The position numbers and the translations under genes are program-made. A stretch of 64,000 nt of DNA from Polaribacter haliotis. GTDB taxonomy: Bacteria > Bacteroidota > Bacteroidia > Flavobacteriales > Flavobacteriaceae. The stretch spans positions 1,994,001 through 2,058,000 of the forward strand of contig NZ_CP061813.1 of assembly GCF_014784055.1 (NCBI RefSeq), written 5' to 3'. Below, in pieces: positions 22,890 through 31,400 of the stretch (its first letter is position 1; every line of letters starts with the position of its first letter). The notes under the pieces are model-generated. The model ran no database searches. It was not told where the DNA came from and was given only the letters and a program-made list of their open reading frames with translations.

Positions 22890-24368
22890 ATGAGGAGAAT
22901 TTTTTTAGTTGCTATTTTAAGTTGTTTTGCAACAACAGCAATATTTAGTCAATTTACTACAGACGAAATTACTTACGGAAATAGAATCGATTTAAATAAC
23001 AGTAATAGTTGGGCTGTTGGTGGTGGACTTAGTAACTTCATAATGCATGGAGATTTACGTTCTATTGGAACTGGAGACGATACAAACTATTTTAATTTTG
23101 GAGCCTTCGCTTATGTAGACAAAATGTTTAATCCACTTTTAGGATTAGAAGTAAAAGCATTTTACACTCAAATGTCTGGTGGAGCCCAATATTTTTCTAC
23201 AACAGACCAATACAAAGTTTTATATACGAAAGATAATGTTGTTTTACAAGACAACATGTATTTTGAAGGAAACGCATATGGTGCTGAATTAAATTTAATT
23301 TTTAGTTTTACCAACCTATACCAAACAACTGCAAGTAGATGGAATGTTGCTGGTTATTTTGGTGTTGGTTATCACCAATACAATTCTGCACTCTACGAAA
23401 GAGAAGCTAATGGACCAGATGAACTTTTAGTCGATTATGGTAAAAACCCTGCTAGAAACAGTGTAAATCAAGCAAGTTCTATTTATTTATCTGCACAATT
23501 GGGTATTAAGAGAAGAATTAATAAACGTGTAGATTTAGAGTTTAGAACAGGAATGTACTTTAATTACGAAGATCATTTAGATGCTGCTATTTCTAACAAA
23601 CAAGATTGGGAAACCTTTTTTGTTTCAAGTATAGGTGTTGCTGTAAAATTAGGAAAGAAGAAAATTTTTACTATTTGGGGTGATGAAGGTGGAGATAGTA
23701 GAGGTAAATTTAAAATTATCGATACAGACAAAGATGGTGTAATGGACGAATTAGATATTGAACCTAATACACCTGCTGGAGTTATGGTTTATGGAAATGG
23801 TAAAGCTGTAGATTCAGATAAAGATGGGTTACCAGATTACAAAGACAAGTGTCCTTTAGAATATGGTCCAGAATCTAATGAAGGTTGTCCTTTAAATGTA
23901 GATACAGATGGAGATGGTGTTATGGATGGTAAAGATTTATGTCCAAATACAGTTGGAACTGTAGAAAACAGAGGTTGTCCAGAACAAGAAAAAGCAAGCT
24001 CTTCTAATATTAACCAACAGATTGCATTATTAGCCGCAAGTATTTATTTCGATACAAATAGCGATAAGATAAAATCAATTTCCTACAATACTATTGGTAA
24101 AATTATTTCTCTTATGAAAGAAGTGCCAGACGTTAAGTTTGTTATTGAAGGACATACAGATGATAGAAATAGTGATAGATATAACTTATATTTATCTCAA
24201 AAAAGAGCGAATGCTGTTAGAAAATACATGATACAACAAGGTATTGCTAATGAGAGATTATCTGCCAAAGGTTTTGGTGAATCTAGACCTAAATTCTCAA
24301 ATGAGAATGAAGGAGGTAGACAATTGAACAGAAGAGTTGAAATTAAAGCTGCAAGTTCAATTGACTAG
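22890..24368 (+). CDS. OmpA family outer membrane protein with calcium-binding repeats
   Basis: 492 residues. Signal peptide MRRIFLVAILSCFATTAIFSQ, an N-terminal beta-barrel of about 250 residues, then thrombospondin type-3-like Ca2+ loops (DTDKDGVMDELDIEPN, DSDKDGLPDYKDKCP, DTDGDGVMDGKDLCP), and a C-terminal OmpA peptidoglycan-binding domain (IYFDTNSDKI, VIEGHTDDRNSDRYN, LSQKRANAVRKYM). It likely tethers the outer membrane to peptidoglycan. Single gene with its own terminator. Confidence 0.93.
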   Translation: MRRIFLVAILSCFATTAIFSQFTTDEITYGNRIDLNNSNSWAVGGGLSNFIMHGDLRSIGTGDDTNYFNFGAFAYVDKMFNPLLGLEVKAFYTQMSGGAQYFSTTDQYKVLYTKDNVVLQDNMYFEGNAYGAELNLIFSFTNLYQTTASRWNVAGYFGVGYHQYNSALYEREANGPDELLVDYGKNPARNSVNQASSIYLSAQLGIKRRINKRVDLEFRTGMYFNYEDHLDAAISNKQDWETFFVSSIGVAVKLGKKKIFTIWGDEGGDSRGKFKIIDTDKDGVMDELDIEPNTPAGVMVYGNGKAVDSDKDGLPDYKDKCPLEYGPESNEGCPLNVDTDGDGVMDGKDLCPNTVGTVENRGCPEQEKASSSNINQQIALLAASIYFDTNSDKIKSISYNTIGKIISLMKEVPDVKFVIEGHTDDRNSDRYNLYLSQKRANAVRKYMIQQGIANERLSAKGFGESRPKFSNENEGGRQLNRRVEIKAASSID

Positions 24369-24391
24369 CAAGTTTTAAAAGTTTAAAATAC

Positions 24392-24427
24392 AAAAGAGCG
24401 ATTACTTTAAAAAGTAATCGCTCTTTT
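24392..24427 (+). terminator. Terminator after the OmpA gene
   Basis: AAAAGAGCGATTACTTT / AAAGTAATCGCTCTTTT, a 17-bp stem with a 2-nt loop, usable in both directions. Confidence 0.88.
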
Positions 24428-24452
24428 CTTGATACAGAATTTTCGATAAAAC

Positions 24453-24485
24453 AAAAAAGCAGTAACATAATAGTTACTGCTTTTT
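24453..24485 (-). terminator. Terminator after gldC
   Basis: AAAAAGCAGTAAC / GTTACTGCTTTTT with a 6-nt loop, 25 bp after the gldC stop. It is arranged back to back with the OmpA terminator. Confidence 0.85.
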
Positions 24486-24509
24486 GTAGTAATAAAGTAT
24501 ATTTAAAAA

Positions 24510-24848
24510 TTATCCTTTCTTTAAATCTAATTTTTCTGCAAAGTAATCACTGAAATCTCTCATTGTTGCACCCATTTTAGCATCATCTGTGGCACGTTCG
24601 AAGTTTTCTGCCATAGATACTAATGTTTGATGATAAAACTGTTTCATTTCATCTACTGGCATATCTTTCGTCCACAAATCCATTCGTAATGTATCTTTCT
24701 TTTTATGATCCCAAACAGAAATCATAATTGCTTTTGATGCTTCATTATCAATTCCACCATCTTTTGCACTCCAAGACATTTCTTCTGGCACTTTATTTTC
24801 GTCTAAACCAATTTTAAAGTTTATTTCTGAATTATGTTTTACTGACAT
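24510..24848 (-). CDS. gldC: Gliding motility protein GldC
   Basis: 112 residues, cytoplasmic. Typical GldC reading with NSEINFKIGLDENKVPEEMSWSAKDGG and KAIMISVWDHKKKDTLRMDLWTKDMPVDEMKQFYHQTL. Enhances gliding in Flavobacterium johnsoniae. Overlaps the gldB stop by one base, so the two are co-translated. Confidence 0.95.
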   Translation of the reverse strand: MSVKHNSEINFKIGLDENKVPEEMSWSAKDGGIDNEASKAIMISVWDHKKKDTLRMDLWTKDMPVDEMKQFYHQTLVSMAENFERATDDAKMGATMRDFSDYFAEKLDLKKG

Positions 24849-25807
24849 TATTTTCTAGGTTTGTAATTAGATTCTTTAAATAATTCTGTTGCGTTTTTAT
24901 TTAATAATTCCTGCAAAGATACATTATTATGTTTCATATAAGAACGTACAATTTGCCAACCAACCCATACTCCAACTCTTCCAGGAGATAAATTATCGTG
25001 CTCCATATAAAATTTAGAAAATGGAGCAATTTCTAAAAAACGCTTATTTAACTCTGTATCTGTACTAAATAATATTTTTTTTTGAATAAAATACGACCAA
25101 ATTTGCTCTTCATTTTCAATTATCCAATTAAATTTATCTTCCTCAAAACCAATTTTTTCTTTATCTGTAATTAATGGCAAATACATGTCTAATAAATACA
25201 TTTTTTTTCCTTCCTGAATCATTTTTCCAATAAAACTTCTGTCTCTAGAAGGCATCATTTGTTTTGCGATAATTGTATTTGCGACATCTACGATAATATG
25301 TTCTTTTGTATTATTTTCCTTAATATATTTAGGATAATCCGCATAAAATTTATGATTTTTCCCCAAATAAACATCCAGAGAAATTATTAGTAAACTATCT
25401 GCATATATAACTCTATTATCATAATCTATATTTGTTAACATCGATATTACTTTCGGCGCAATAAATTTCGGATTGTAATATTTTACATGTTTAAAAAGTG
25501 ATGTTAACCCTTCTTTTAATGAAGAAATATCTTCGTAGATTTTTTGGGTTTCTGTAAATAATTCCTGTTCGTCTTTGTTATTTATTTTTGATAAAGAAAC
25601 ACTATCTGTTATCTGTTTTGGGAAGAAATAAGGATATTTATCTTTCAACTTTGGTAAATTTTCTTGTTTTGAATTATAAAATTCAACATCAAATCTCTCT
25701 AGAGAAAACTGAACATCAACATTAGAAACGTCTACTTTATTTATTCCATCTTTTTTACAAGAAACAAAACCTAATAAAACCACAAAAACCAATTGAAATA
25801 ACCTCAT
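24848..25807 (-). CDS. gldB: Gliding motility lipoprotein GldB
   Basis: 319 residues. Lipoprotein signal MRLFQLVFVVLLGFVSCKK. GldB-type sequence with DVEFYNSKQENLPKLKDKYPYFFPKQ and C-terminal PGRVGVWVGWQIVRSYMKHNNVSLQELL. Essential for gliding in F. johnsoniae; belongs to the DUF2268-like peptidase-fold group. Divergent from nadE, an arrangement common in the family. Confidence 0.95.
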   Translation of the reverse strand: MRLFQLVFVVLLGFVSCKKDGINKVDVSNVDVQFSLERFDVEFYNSKQENLPKLKDKYPYFFPKQITDSVSLSKINNKDEQELFTETQKIYEDISSLKEGLTSLFKHVKYYNPKFIAPKVISMLTNIDYDNRVIYADSLLIISLDVYLGKNHKFYADYPKYIKENNTKEHIIVDVANTIIAKQMMPSRDRSFIGKMIQEGKKMYLLDMYLPLITDKEKIGFEEDKFNWIIENEEQIWSYFIQKKILFSTDTELNKRFLEIAPFSKFYMEHDNLSPGRVGVWVGWQIVRSYMKHNNVSLQELLNKNATELFKESNYKPRK

Positions 25808-25866
25808 AAACTTTGTATATTGCTGATAGAATTATAGAACGTTAAAAATACTAAAATAGTTTATTA

Positions 25867-26655
25867 ATGAAGACCGAAAAAGTAGCAGATTATATTATTA
25901 AATGGCTAAAAGATTATGCCACAAATGCAAAAGTAAAAGGTTTTGTTGTTGGAGTTTCTGGTGGAATTGATTCTGCATTAACATCTACTCTATGTGCAAA
26001 AACTGGTTTTCCAACGTTATGTGTGGAAATGCCAATTCATCAAGCACAAAGTCAGGTTACTAGAGCAGAAGAACATATTAAACAATTAAAAGATAAATTT
26101 CCAAATGTTTCTGAAGTAAGAGTCGATTTAACTTCTACTTTCGAAGATTTCAAAAATGTGGTTCCAACTGTAGATTCTTCACCAAAAGTAGATTTATCTT
26201 TAGCAAATACAAGAGCAAGGTTAAGAATGACTACTTTATATTATTTTGCAGGCTTACATAGTTATTTAGTAGCAGGTACAGGAAATAAAGTAGAAGATTT
26301 TGGAGTAGGTTTTTACACAAAATATGGAGATGGAGGTGTAGATTTAAGTCCGATTGCAGATTTAATGAAATCTGAAGTTTATGATTTGGCAGCTTACCTA
26401 GAAGTACCTAATTCCATCCAAAAAGCACAACCTACAGATGGTTTGTTTGGAGATAGCAGAACAGATGAAGATCAGATAGGAGCTTCTTATGACGAATTAG
26501 AATGGGCAATGAAAATGCAAGATGCTGGTAAAACAGAAAAAGATTTTAATGGAAGACAAAAAGAAGTTTATAAAATTTACGAAAGACTCAATAGAGTTAA
26601 CCAACATAAAATGGTTCCAATTCCTGTTTGCGATATTCCTGAAAATTTAAAATAA
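25867..26655 (+). CDS. nadE: NAD synthase, ammonia-dependent type
   Basis: 262 residues, without a glutaminase domain. Amidates deamido-NAD to NAD. ATP pyrophosphatase loop GVSGGIDSAL (about residue 29), plus ANTRARLRMTTLYYFAGL, GTGNKVEDFGVGFYTKYGDGGVDLSPIADL and DGLFGDSRTDEDQIG for NaAD and ATP binding. Divergently transcribed from gldB with 59 bp between. Confidence 0.96.
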   Translation: MKTEKVADYIIKWLKDYATNAKVKGFVVGVSGGIDSALTSTLCAKTGFPTLCVEMPIHQAQSQVTRAEEHIKQLKDKFPNVSEVRVDLTSTFEDFKNVVPTVDSSPKVDLSLANTRARLRMTTLYYFAGLHSYLVAGTGNKVEDFGVGFYTKYGDGGVDLSPIADLMKSEVYDLAAYLEVPNSIQKAQPTDGLFGDSRTDEDQIGASYDELEWAMKMQDAGKTEKDFNGRQKEVYKIYERLNRVNQHKMVPIPVCDIPENLK

Positions 26656-26671
26656 AATTTACAATTAGACA

Positions 26672-26702
26672 AAAATGCCTTCAATAAGATTGAAGGCATT
26701 TT
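26672..26702 (+). terminator. Terminator after nadE
   Basis: AAAATGCCTTCAAT / ATTGAAGGCATTTT stem with a 3-nt loop. It works for either strand, so it also ends the small minus-strand gene next to it. Confidence 0.88.
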
Positions 26703-26720
26703 AATTAAGTTTTAAGAGTA

Positions 26721-26852
26721 CTACAATAGATTCGCAGCGATCATCATTTTTTTTATTCTCATATATGCTCTTTTTTTTGAGCCTTTAGAAATTTCAAAAG
26801 GTAAGAAAATAAATAATTGAACGATTTTTAATAATTGTAAAATTCTTTTCAT
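26721..26852 (-). CDS. Small basic protein of 43 residues (predicted)
   Basis: ATG at 26852, stop at 26721, just before the shared terminator. Sequence features: MKRILQLLKIVQLFIFLPFEISK, an amphipathic or hydrophobic helix, then a basic tail (GSKKRAYMRIKKMMIAANLL). An upstream TTTG-N21-TATATTGC is a fair promoter. No family recognised. It fills most of the otherwise empty 300-bp nadE-dnaG gap; translation unproven. Confidence 0.42.
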   Translation of the reverse strand: MKRILQLLKIVQLFIFLPFEISKGSKKRAYMRIKKMMIAANLL

Positions 26853-26956
26853 AATAGTTTGGGTTTTTCTCTTTAGCGGATGCAATATACATAAAATCTA
26901 TTAATTATGACAAAAGTCCAATAGGGGAAAATACCTGTTTTTACAATATCATAACA

Positions 26957-28981
26957 TTAAACGACTCTATTTAGCTTTTCAAAAAGCCTGATTTTTAAGC
27001 CTGTATAGTTTTTTATAATTTCTAAATCTATTGTGGTAGATGATTGTTGAGTAGTATTTTGAGTAGCATTTTTTACCAACTCTTCAATTTTTCTTCCGAT
27101 TAAAACTCTTCTTAAATTAAAAACTGCATCTATTACTAATTTAGGTAATTTTTCAATTTCCTTTTTAACCTCAATATGTTTGCTTTCCCAGTTACTTAAT
27201 CTATATTTTTCTTCGTCCATTAAAATGGAAGTAACTGTACTTGCAATTTCTGGATTTTTATGATTTACTAAAGAATCTATCTCTACTTTTTCTAATTGAT
27301 TTAGTTGATGAATAATTTCGATATAAATCTCTTGAAAAATAACATTTGTAAATTCTGTTTCATCTTCTTGAAGATGAACATAAATTTCAGCAGAAACATT
27401 ATTATTATATTTCCTATTAGTTACAGTAATTTTCCCTTCTTCATCTTCTGTTTCTACTTCTTCTGTAAATTCTGTTTCTTCATTTCCATATAAAAGTAAA
27501 ATTCGAATAATTTCTTTTTCCAAAATAGACAATTGATCTATTTTTTCTGATGAAACCTTTCCTTTTACAACCCCCATTTGAGCTTGTTCTTGCTCTAAAA
27601 AATATTCTGGAGGTGGCTCATTAGGATCTTGTTGTGGAGAATAACTCTGCTTTTTTGCTGCCTTACTTTTATCTTGAATATCTTTTTTAAGTAATTGTGC
27701 TAATTCACTGAACAAAACTCGTTCAGAAATATCCATAATTCGAGCACATTCTTGCACATACACTTCTCGCTGAATACCATCTGGAATTTTAGAAATACTA
27801 CTTACAATATCTCTAATTACACCTGCCTTTTTAACAGGATCGTTGTTAGAATCTTGTAATAAAAGAGAAACTTTAAAGTTGATAAAATCTTGTGCAGACT
27901 CTTCTAAATATGCTTTTAATTCGGCTGTTGAATGTGCTTTTGCAAAACTATCTGGATCTTCTCCATCTGGAAACTGAACGACTTTTACATTCATTCCTTG
28001 TTCTAGAATTAAATCGATTCCACGAATGGAAGCTCTAACTCCTGCAGCATCTCCATCGAAAAGAACTGTAATATTTTTTGTTAATCTGTTTACCAAACGA
28101 ATTTGGTCGGATGTTAGTGCTGTTCCTGAAGAAGCAACCACATTTTCTACACCAGATTGATTAAATGAAATTACATCTGTATACCCTTCCACCAAATAAC
28201 AATTGTCTTGTTTTGCGATTTCTTTTTTGGCTTGATATAATCCGTATAAGATTTTACTTTTATGGTAAATATCGCTTTCTGGTGAATTTAAATATTTTGC
28301 TGCTTTTTTATCCGCCGTTAAAATTCGTCCTCCAAAACCTAAAATACGTCCAGACATAGAATGTATTGGAAACATTACTCGTCCTTTAAAACGATCGAAT
28401 TGTTTGTTTTCTTTTACGATGGTTAAACCTGTAGAAGCTAAATATTTTAAATCGTAACCTTTTGCCAAAGCTGCGTTTGTAAAACCATCCCATTCGTCTA
28501 AACAATAGCCTAATTCGAACTTTTCTATGGTTTCGTTTGTGAAACCACGTTCTTTAAAATATGAAAGTCCGATTGCTTTTCCTTTGTTGGAATTTAGCAT
28601 GGTTTCATGAAAATAATCTTTGGCAAATTTAGAGACCAAAAACATACTTTCTCGCTCATTCATCTGTGCTTTTTCTTCAGATGTTTGCTCGGTTTCTTCT
28701 ATTTCTATATTGTACTTTTTTGCCAACCATCTTAACGCTTCTGGATACGTATAATGTTCGTGTTCCATTAAAAATGAAACTGCGTTTCCTCCTTTTCCTG
28801 TAGAGAAATCTTTCCAGATTTGTTTTACAGGTGAAACCATAAATGAAGGTGATTTCTCATCTACAAACGGACTTAAACCTTTAAAGTTACTTCCTGCTTT
28901 TTTCAATTGTACAAATTCGCCAATTACCTCTTCTACTCTCGCAGATTCGAAAACTCGGTCTATAGTACTTCTTGAAATCAT
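26957..28981 (-). CDS. dnaG: DNA primase lacking zinc-finger ligands
   Basis: 674 residues. Makes RNA primers at the replication fork. N-terminal domain keeps the surrounding motif (GLSPFVDEKSPSFMVSP, IWKDFSTGKGGNAVSFL), but every Cys/His ligand of the usual CPFH...CFGCG zinc ribbon is replaced (S37, V40 and the F-S-T-G stretch). RNA polymerase core about 120-430: YFKERGFTNETIEKF, GRVMFPIHSMSGRILGFGGR, toprim EGYTDVISF and LFDGDAAGVR. The C-terminal helicase-binding region is divergent. The loss of zinc ligands appears typical of Flavobacteriia primases. Confidence 0.95.
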   Translation of the reverse strand: MISRSTIDRVFESARVEEVIGEFVQLKKAGSNFKGLSPFVDEKSPSFMVSPVKQIWKDFSTGKGGNAVSFLMEHEHYTYPEALRWLAKKYNIEIEETEQTSEEKAQMNERESMFLVSKFAKDYFHETMLNSNKGKAIGLSYFKERGFTNETIEKFELGYCLDEWDGFTNAALAKGYDLKYLASTGLTIVKENKQFDRFKGRVMFPIHSMSGRILGFGGRILTADKKAAKYLNSPESDIYHKSKILYGLYQAKKEIAKQDNCYLVEGYTDVISFNQSGVENVVASSGTALTSDQIRLVNRLTKNITVLFDGDAAGVRASIRGIDLILEQGMNVKVVQFPDGEDPDSFAKAHSTAELKAYLEESAQDFINFKVSLLLQDSNNDPVKKAGVIRDIVSSISKIPDGIQREVYVQECARIMDISERVLFSELAQLLKKDIQDKSKAAKKQSYSPQQDPNEPPPEYFLEQEQAQMGVVKGKVSSEKIDQLSILEKEIIRILLLYGNEETEFTEEVETEDEEGKITVTNRKYNNNVSAEIYVHLQEDETEFTNVIFQEIYIEIIHQLNQLEKVEIDSLVNHKNPEIASTVTSILMDEEKYRLSNWESKHIEVKKEIEKLPKLVIDAVFNLRRVLIGRKIEELVKNATQNTTQQSSTTIDLEIIKNYTGLKIRLFEKLNRVV

Positions 28982-29057
28982 TTATTGTTTGTTTGGAAAA
29001 GTGATGACAAATATAAGAATTAGAAGTTTCATTTTTTGAAATTTCTAAAATGAAAAA

Positions 29058-29084
29058 CCTCAAAGGTTTTTAAAACCTTTGAGG
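29058..29084. terminator. Hairpin of dispersed repeat, copy 2
   Basis: CCTCAAAGGTTTT / AAAACCTTTGAGG, the counterpart of 2339-2369 with a different but still paired stem. Positioned between dnaG and the repeat element that follows clpX. Confidence 0.6.
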
Positions 29085-29114
29085 CTTGTATTACTTTTAA
29101 AAGTTGTTTTTACG

Positions 29115-29227
29115 AACTTCCTTTTTTAGTTTGCAATACGCGTTAAGGATTGAGCAATTGTTTGAGCTCTTTTTTGTTTTTCACAAAAAAAGCGAGTGCG
29201 AAAGCCTGTTAAAACGCCCAAAAAAAA
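29115..29227 (-). repeat. Dispersed branched-hairpin element, copy 2
   Basis: Ends at the clpX stop codon. On the minus strand GGGCGTTTTAACAGGCTTTC...CAATCCTTAACGCG; inner hairpin TTTTTTGT/ACAAAAAA replaces the TTTTTTGC/GCAAAAAA of copy 1, a compensatory change. Same distance to its companion hairpin as in copy 1. Confidence 0.75.
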
Positions 29228-30466
29228 TTAAGAAGCTGCTCTTAACTTTTTTAATGTTGTATTCGTTAATTTTGCTTCTGCGTATTCTTTGGTTACGTTG
29301 AATTCCTTATCATCTGAACTTGGTAACTCGAACATTGCATCTGTAAAAATCGCTTCACATAAAGAACGTAAACCTCTTGCGCCCAATTTATATTCTACGG
29401 CTTTTTCTACGATGTAATTCAAAGCATCTTCTTCAATAGTAAAAGCAACATCGTCCATTGTAAACAGCTTCGAATATTGCTTGATAATCGAATTTTTAGG
29501 CTCTGTTAAAATCGCTCTTAACGTAGTCGCATCCAAAGGATTCATATAACTTAAAACTGGTAAACGTCCAATAATTTCTGGAATTAAACCAAACGCTTTT
29601 AAGTCTGATGGAATGATATATTGTAACAAGTTTTCCTCATCAACTTTATCGTCATCTAAAGAAGCGCTAAAACCTACAGCCTGCATATTTAAACGCTTGC
29701 TGATGATTCTTTCGATTCCTGAAAATGCACCTCCTGCAATAAATAAAATCTCTTTGGTATCTACTTCTACAAATTTTTGTTCAGGATGTTTTCTTCCGCC
29801 TTTTGGTGCCACATTTACAACAGTTCCTTCTAATAATTTAAGTAAAGCTTGCTGTACACCTTCTCCAGAAACGTCTCTTGTAATTGACGGATTGTCTCCT
29901 TTTCTGGCGATTTTATCTATTTCATCTATAAAAACAATTCCTCTTTGGGCTTTTTCTACATCGTAATCTGCTGCTTGTAAAAGACGACTTAAAATGCTTT
30001 CTACATCTTCCCCAACATAACCTGCTTGCGTTAAAACAGTCGCATCTACAATTGAAAAAGGAACGTTTAACATTTTGGCAATTGTTTTTGCAACCAATGT
30101 TTTTCCTGTACCTGTTTCTCCCACTAAAACAATATTCGACTTTTCGATTTCTACATCATCTTCATCATCTTTTGTCTGCAATAATCTTTTATAATGATTA
30201 TATACAGCAACTGCCATAGAACGTTTTGTTTCATCTTGCCCAATGATATATTGGTCTAAAAATTCCTTGATTTGTAAAGGTTTTTTTAGCGTTAGATCTT
30301 TCGACAAACCATCAGTTTTTGCTTCAGAAATTTCTTCTTCTACAATTCCATGTGCTTGTTCTATACATTTATCGCAAATATGAGCATCCATTCCTGCAAT
30401 TAGCAAGTCGGTTTCTGCTTTTTTTCGTCCGCAAAACGAACATTCTAAATTTTCTTCTTTTGACAT
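29228..30466 (-). CDS. clpX: ATP-dependent Clp protease ATP-binding subunit ClpX
   Basis: 412 residues from [16 protein letters not shown]; an in-frame start 24 bp upstream is less likely because the family begins at the zinc domain. C4 zinc-binding domain (CSFC...CDKC), Walker A GETGTGKT, Walker B IVFIDEID, sensor and pore loops, and C-terminal sensor-2 LGARGLRSL. Unfoldase that feeds substrates to ClpP. Transcribed after clpP in the tig-clpP-clpX order. Confidence 0.97.
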   Translation of the reverse strand: MSKEENLECSFCGRKKAETDLLIAGMDAHICDKCIEQAHGIVEEEISEAKTDGLSKDLTLKKPLQIKEFLDQYIIGQDETKRSMAVAVYNHYKRLLQTKDDEDDVEIEKSNIVLVGETGTGKTLVAKTIAKMLNVPFSIVDATVLTQAGYVGEDVESILSRLLQAADYDVEKAQRGIVFIDEIDKIARKGDNPSITRDVSGEGVQQALLKLLEGTVVNVAPKGGRKHPEQKFVEVDTKEILFIAGGAFSGIERIISKRLNMQAVGFSASLDDDKVDEENLLQYIIPSDLKAFGLIPEIIGRLPVLSYMNPLDATTLRAILTEPKNSIIKQYSKLFTMDDVAFTIEEDALNYIVEKAVEYKLGARGLRSLCEAIFTDAMFELPSSDDKEFNVTKEYAEAKLTNTTLKKLRAAS

Positions 30467-30524
30467 TTGGTCCTTTTTAATAAACGTCATAACAAATTTA
30501 CGAAGTTATCTTTCCTTAAATAGG

Positions 30525-30553
30525 CAGATTGCTTCACTCTGTTCGCAATGACA
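30525..30553 (-). repeat. TGTCA-type dispersed hairpin, copy i
   Basis: Minus strand TGTC-ATTGC-N12-GCAAT-CTG between clpP and clpX. Member of a family with copies at 31354-31382 and 52363-52389. Confidence 0.65.
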
Positions 30554-30561
30554 GTAAAGGT

Positions 30562-31224
30562 TTACTTCTTTCTTGCTAAAATTTCATCAATCATTCCATA
30601 TTCTTTAGCTTCACTTGCTTTTAGCCAGTAATCTCTATCGGAATCGTTATGAACTTTCTCTATTGTTTGTCCTGAATGGTTTGCAATAATTGCATACAAT
30701 TCGTCTTTTAACTTTAAGATTTCTCTTGCAGTAATCTCAATATCTGAAGCTTGTCCTTGAGCACCTCCTAAAGGTTGGTGAATCATTATTCTTGAATGTG
30801 GCAACGCAGAACGTTTTCCTTTTTCTCCTGCACACATTAAAACGGCTCCCATAGAAGCTGCCATTCCTGTACAAATTGTGGCTACATCTGGTTTTATGAA
30901 CTGCATTGTGTCATAAATTCCTAAACCTGCATACACGCCTCCTCCTGGAGAATTGATATATATTGAAATGTCTTTATTAGCATCTACACTTTCTAAAAAC
31001 AATAATTGTGCTTGAATAATATTAGCAACTTGGTCGTTAATTCCTGTTCCTAAAAAAATAATTCTATCCATCATTAAACGTGAAAAAACATCCATTTGTG
31101 TGATGTTCATTTGACGTTCTTCCATAATATATGGCGTTAAACTACTTGTTATTTTTGTATAATTAGTACTACTAATTCCATGATGTTTTGTTGCGTATTT
31201 TTCGAACTCTTTTCCGTAATCCAT
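30562..31224 (-). CDS. clpP: ATP-dependent Clp protease proteolytic subunit
   Basis: 220 residues. Serine peptidase of the ClpXP complex. Catalytic triad in [12 protein letters not shown] (Ser), [11 protein letters not shown] (His) and [15 protein letters not shown] (Asp). The approximately 30-residue N-terminal extension may be a processed propeptide. Lies between tig and clpX on the minus strand. Confidence 0.97.
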   Translation of the reverse strand: MDYGKEFEKYATKHHGISSTNYTKITSSLTPYIMEERQMNITQMDVFSRLMMDRIIFLGTGINDQVANIIQAQLLFLESVDANKDISIYINSPGGGVYAGLGIYDTMQFIKPDVATICTGMAASMGAVLMCAGEKGKRSALPHSRIMIHQPLGGAQGQASDIEITAREILKLKDELYAIIANHSGQTIEKVHNDSDRDYWLKASEAKEYGMIDEILARKK

Positions 31225-31297
31225 TTTCGTGATTCTTTTAATGTTTGATTTGTAAATATAAGAACTATTCTCTTAATATTTTGTTAGAGTTTGTCGG

Positions 31298-31328
31298 TAA
31301 AAAAACCTGAATTTTACAATTCAGGTTT
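31298..31328 (-). terminator. Terminator after trigger factor gene
   Basis: Minus-strand AACCTGAATT / AATTCAGGTT stem followed by T7, about 70 bp after the tig stop and before clpP. It suggests clpP-clpX have their own promoter in addition to read-through. Confidence 0.7.
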
Positions 31329-31353
31329 CTAATTTTTATATTCAGATTCTAAA

Positions 31354-31382
31354 GAGACTTCTCGACTGCGTTCGAAGTGACA
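31354..31382 (-). repeat. TGTCA-type dispersed hairpin, copy ii
   Basis: Minus strand TGTC-ACTTC-N12-GAAGT-CTC, between the tig stop and its terminator. Confidence 0.65.
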
Positions 31383-31400
31383 TTTTAGAATTAAAAATAT

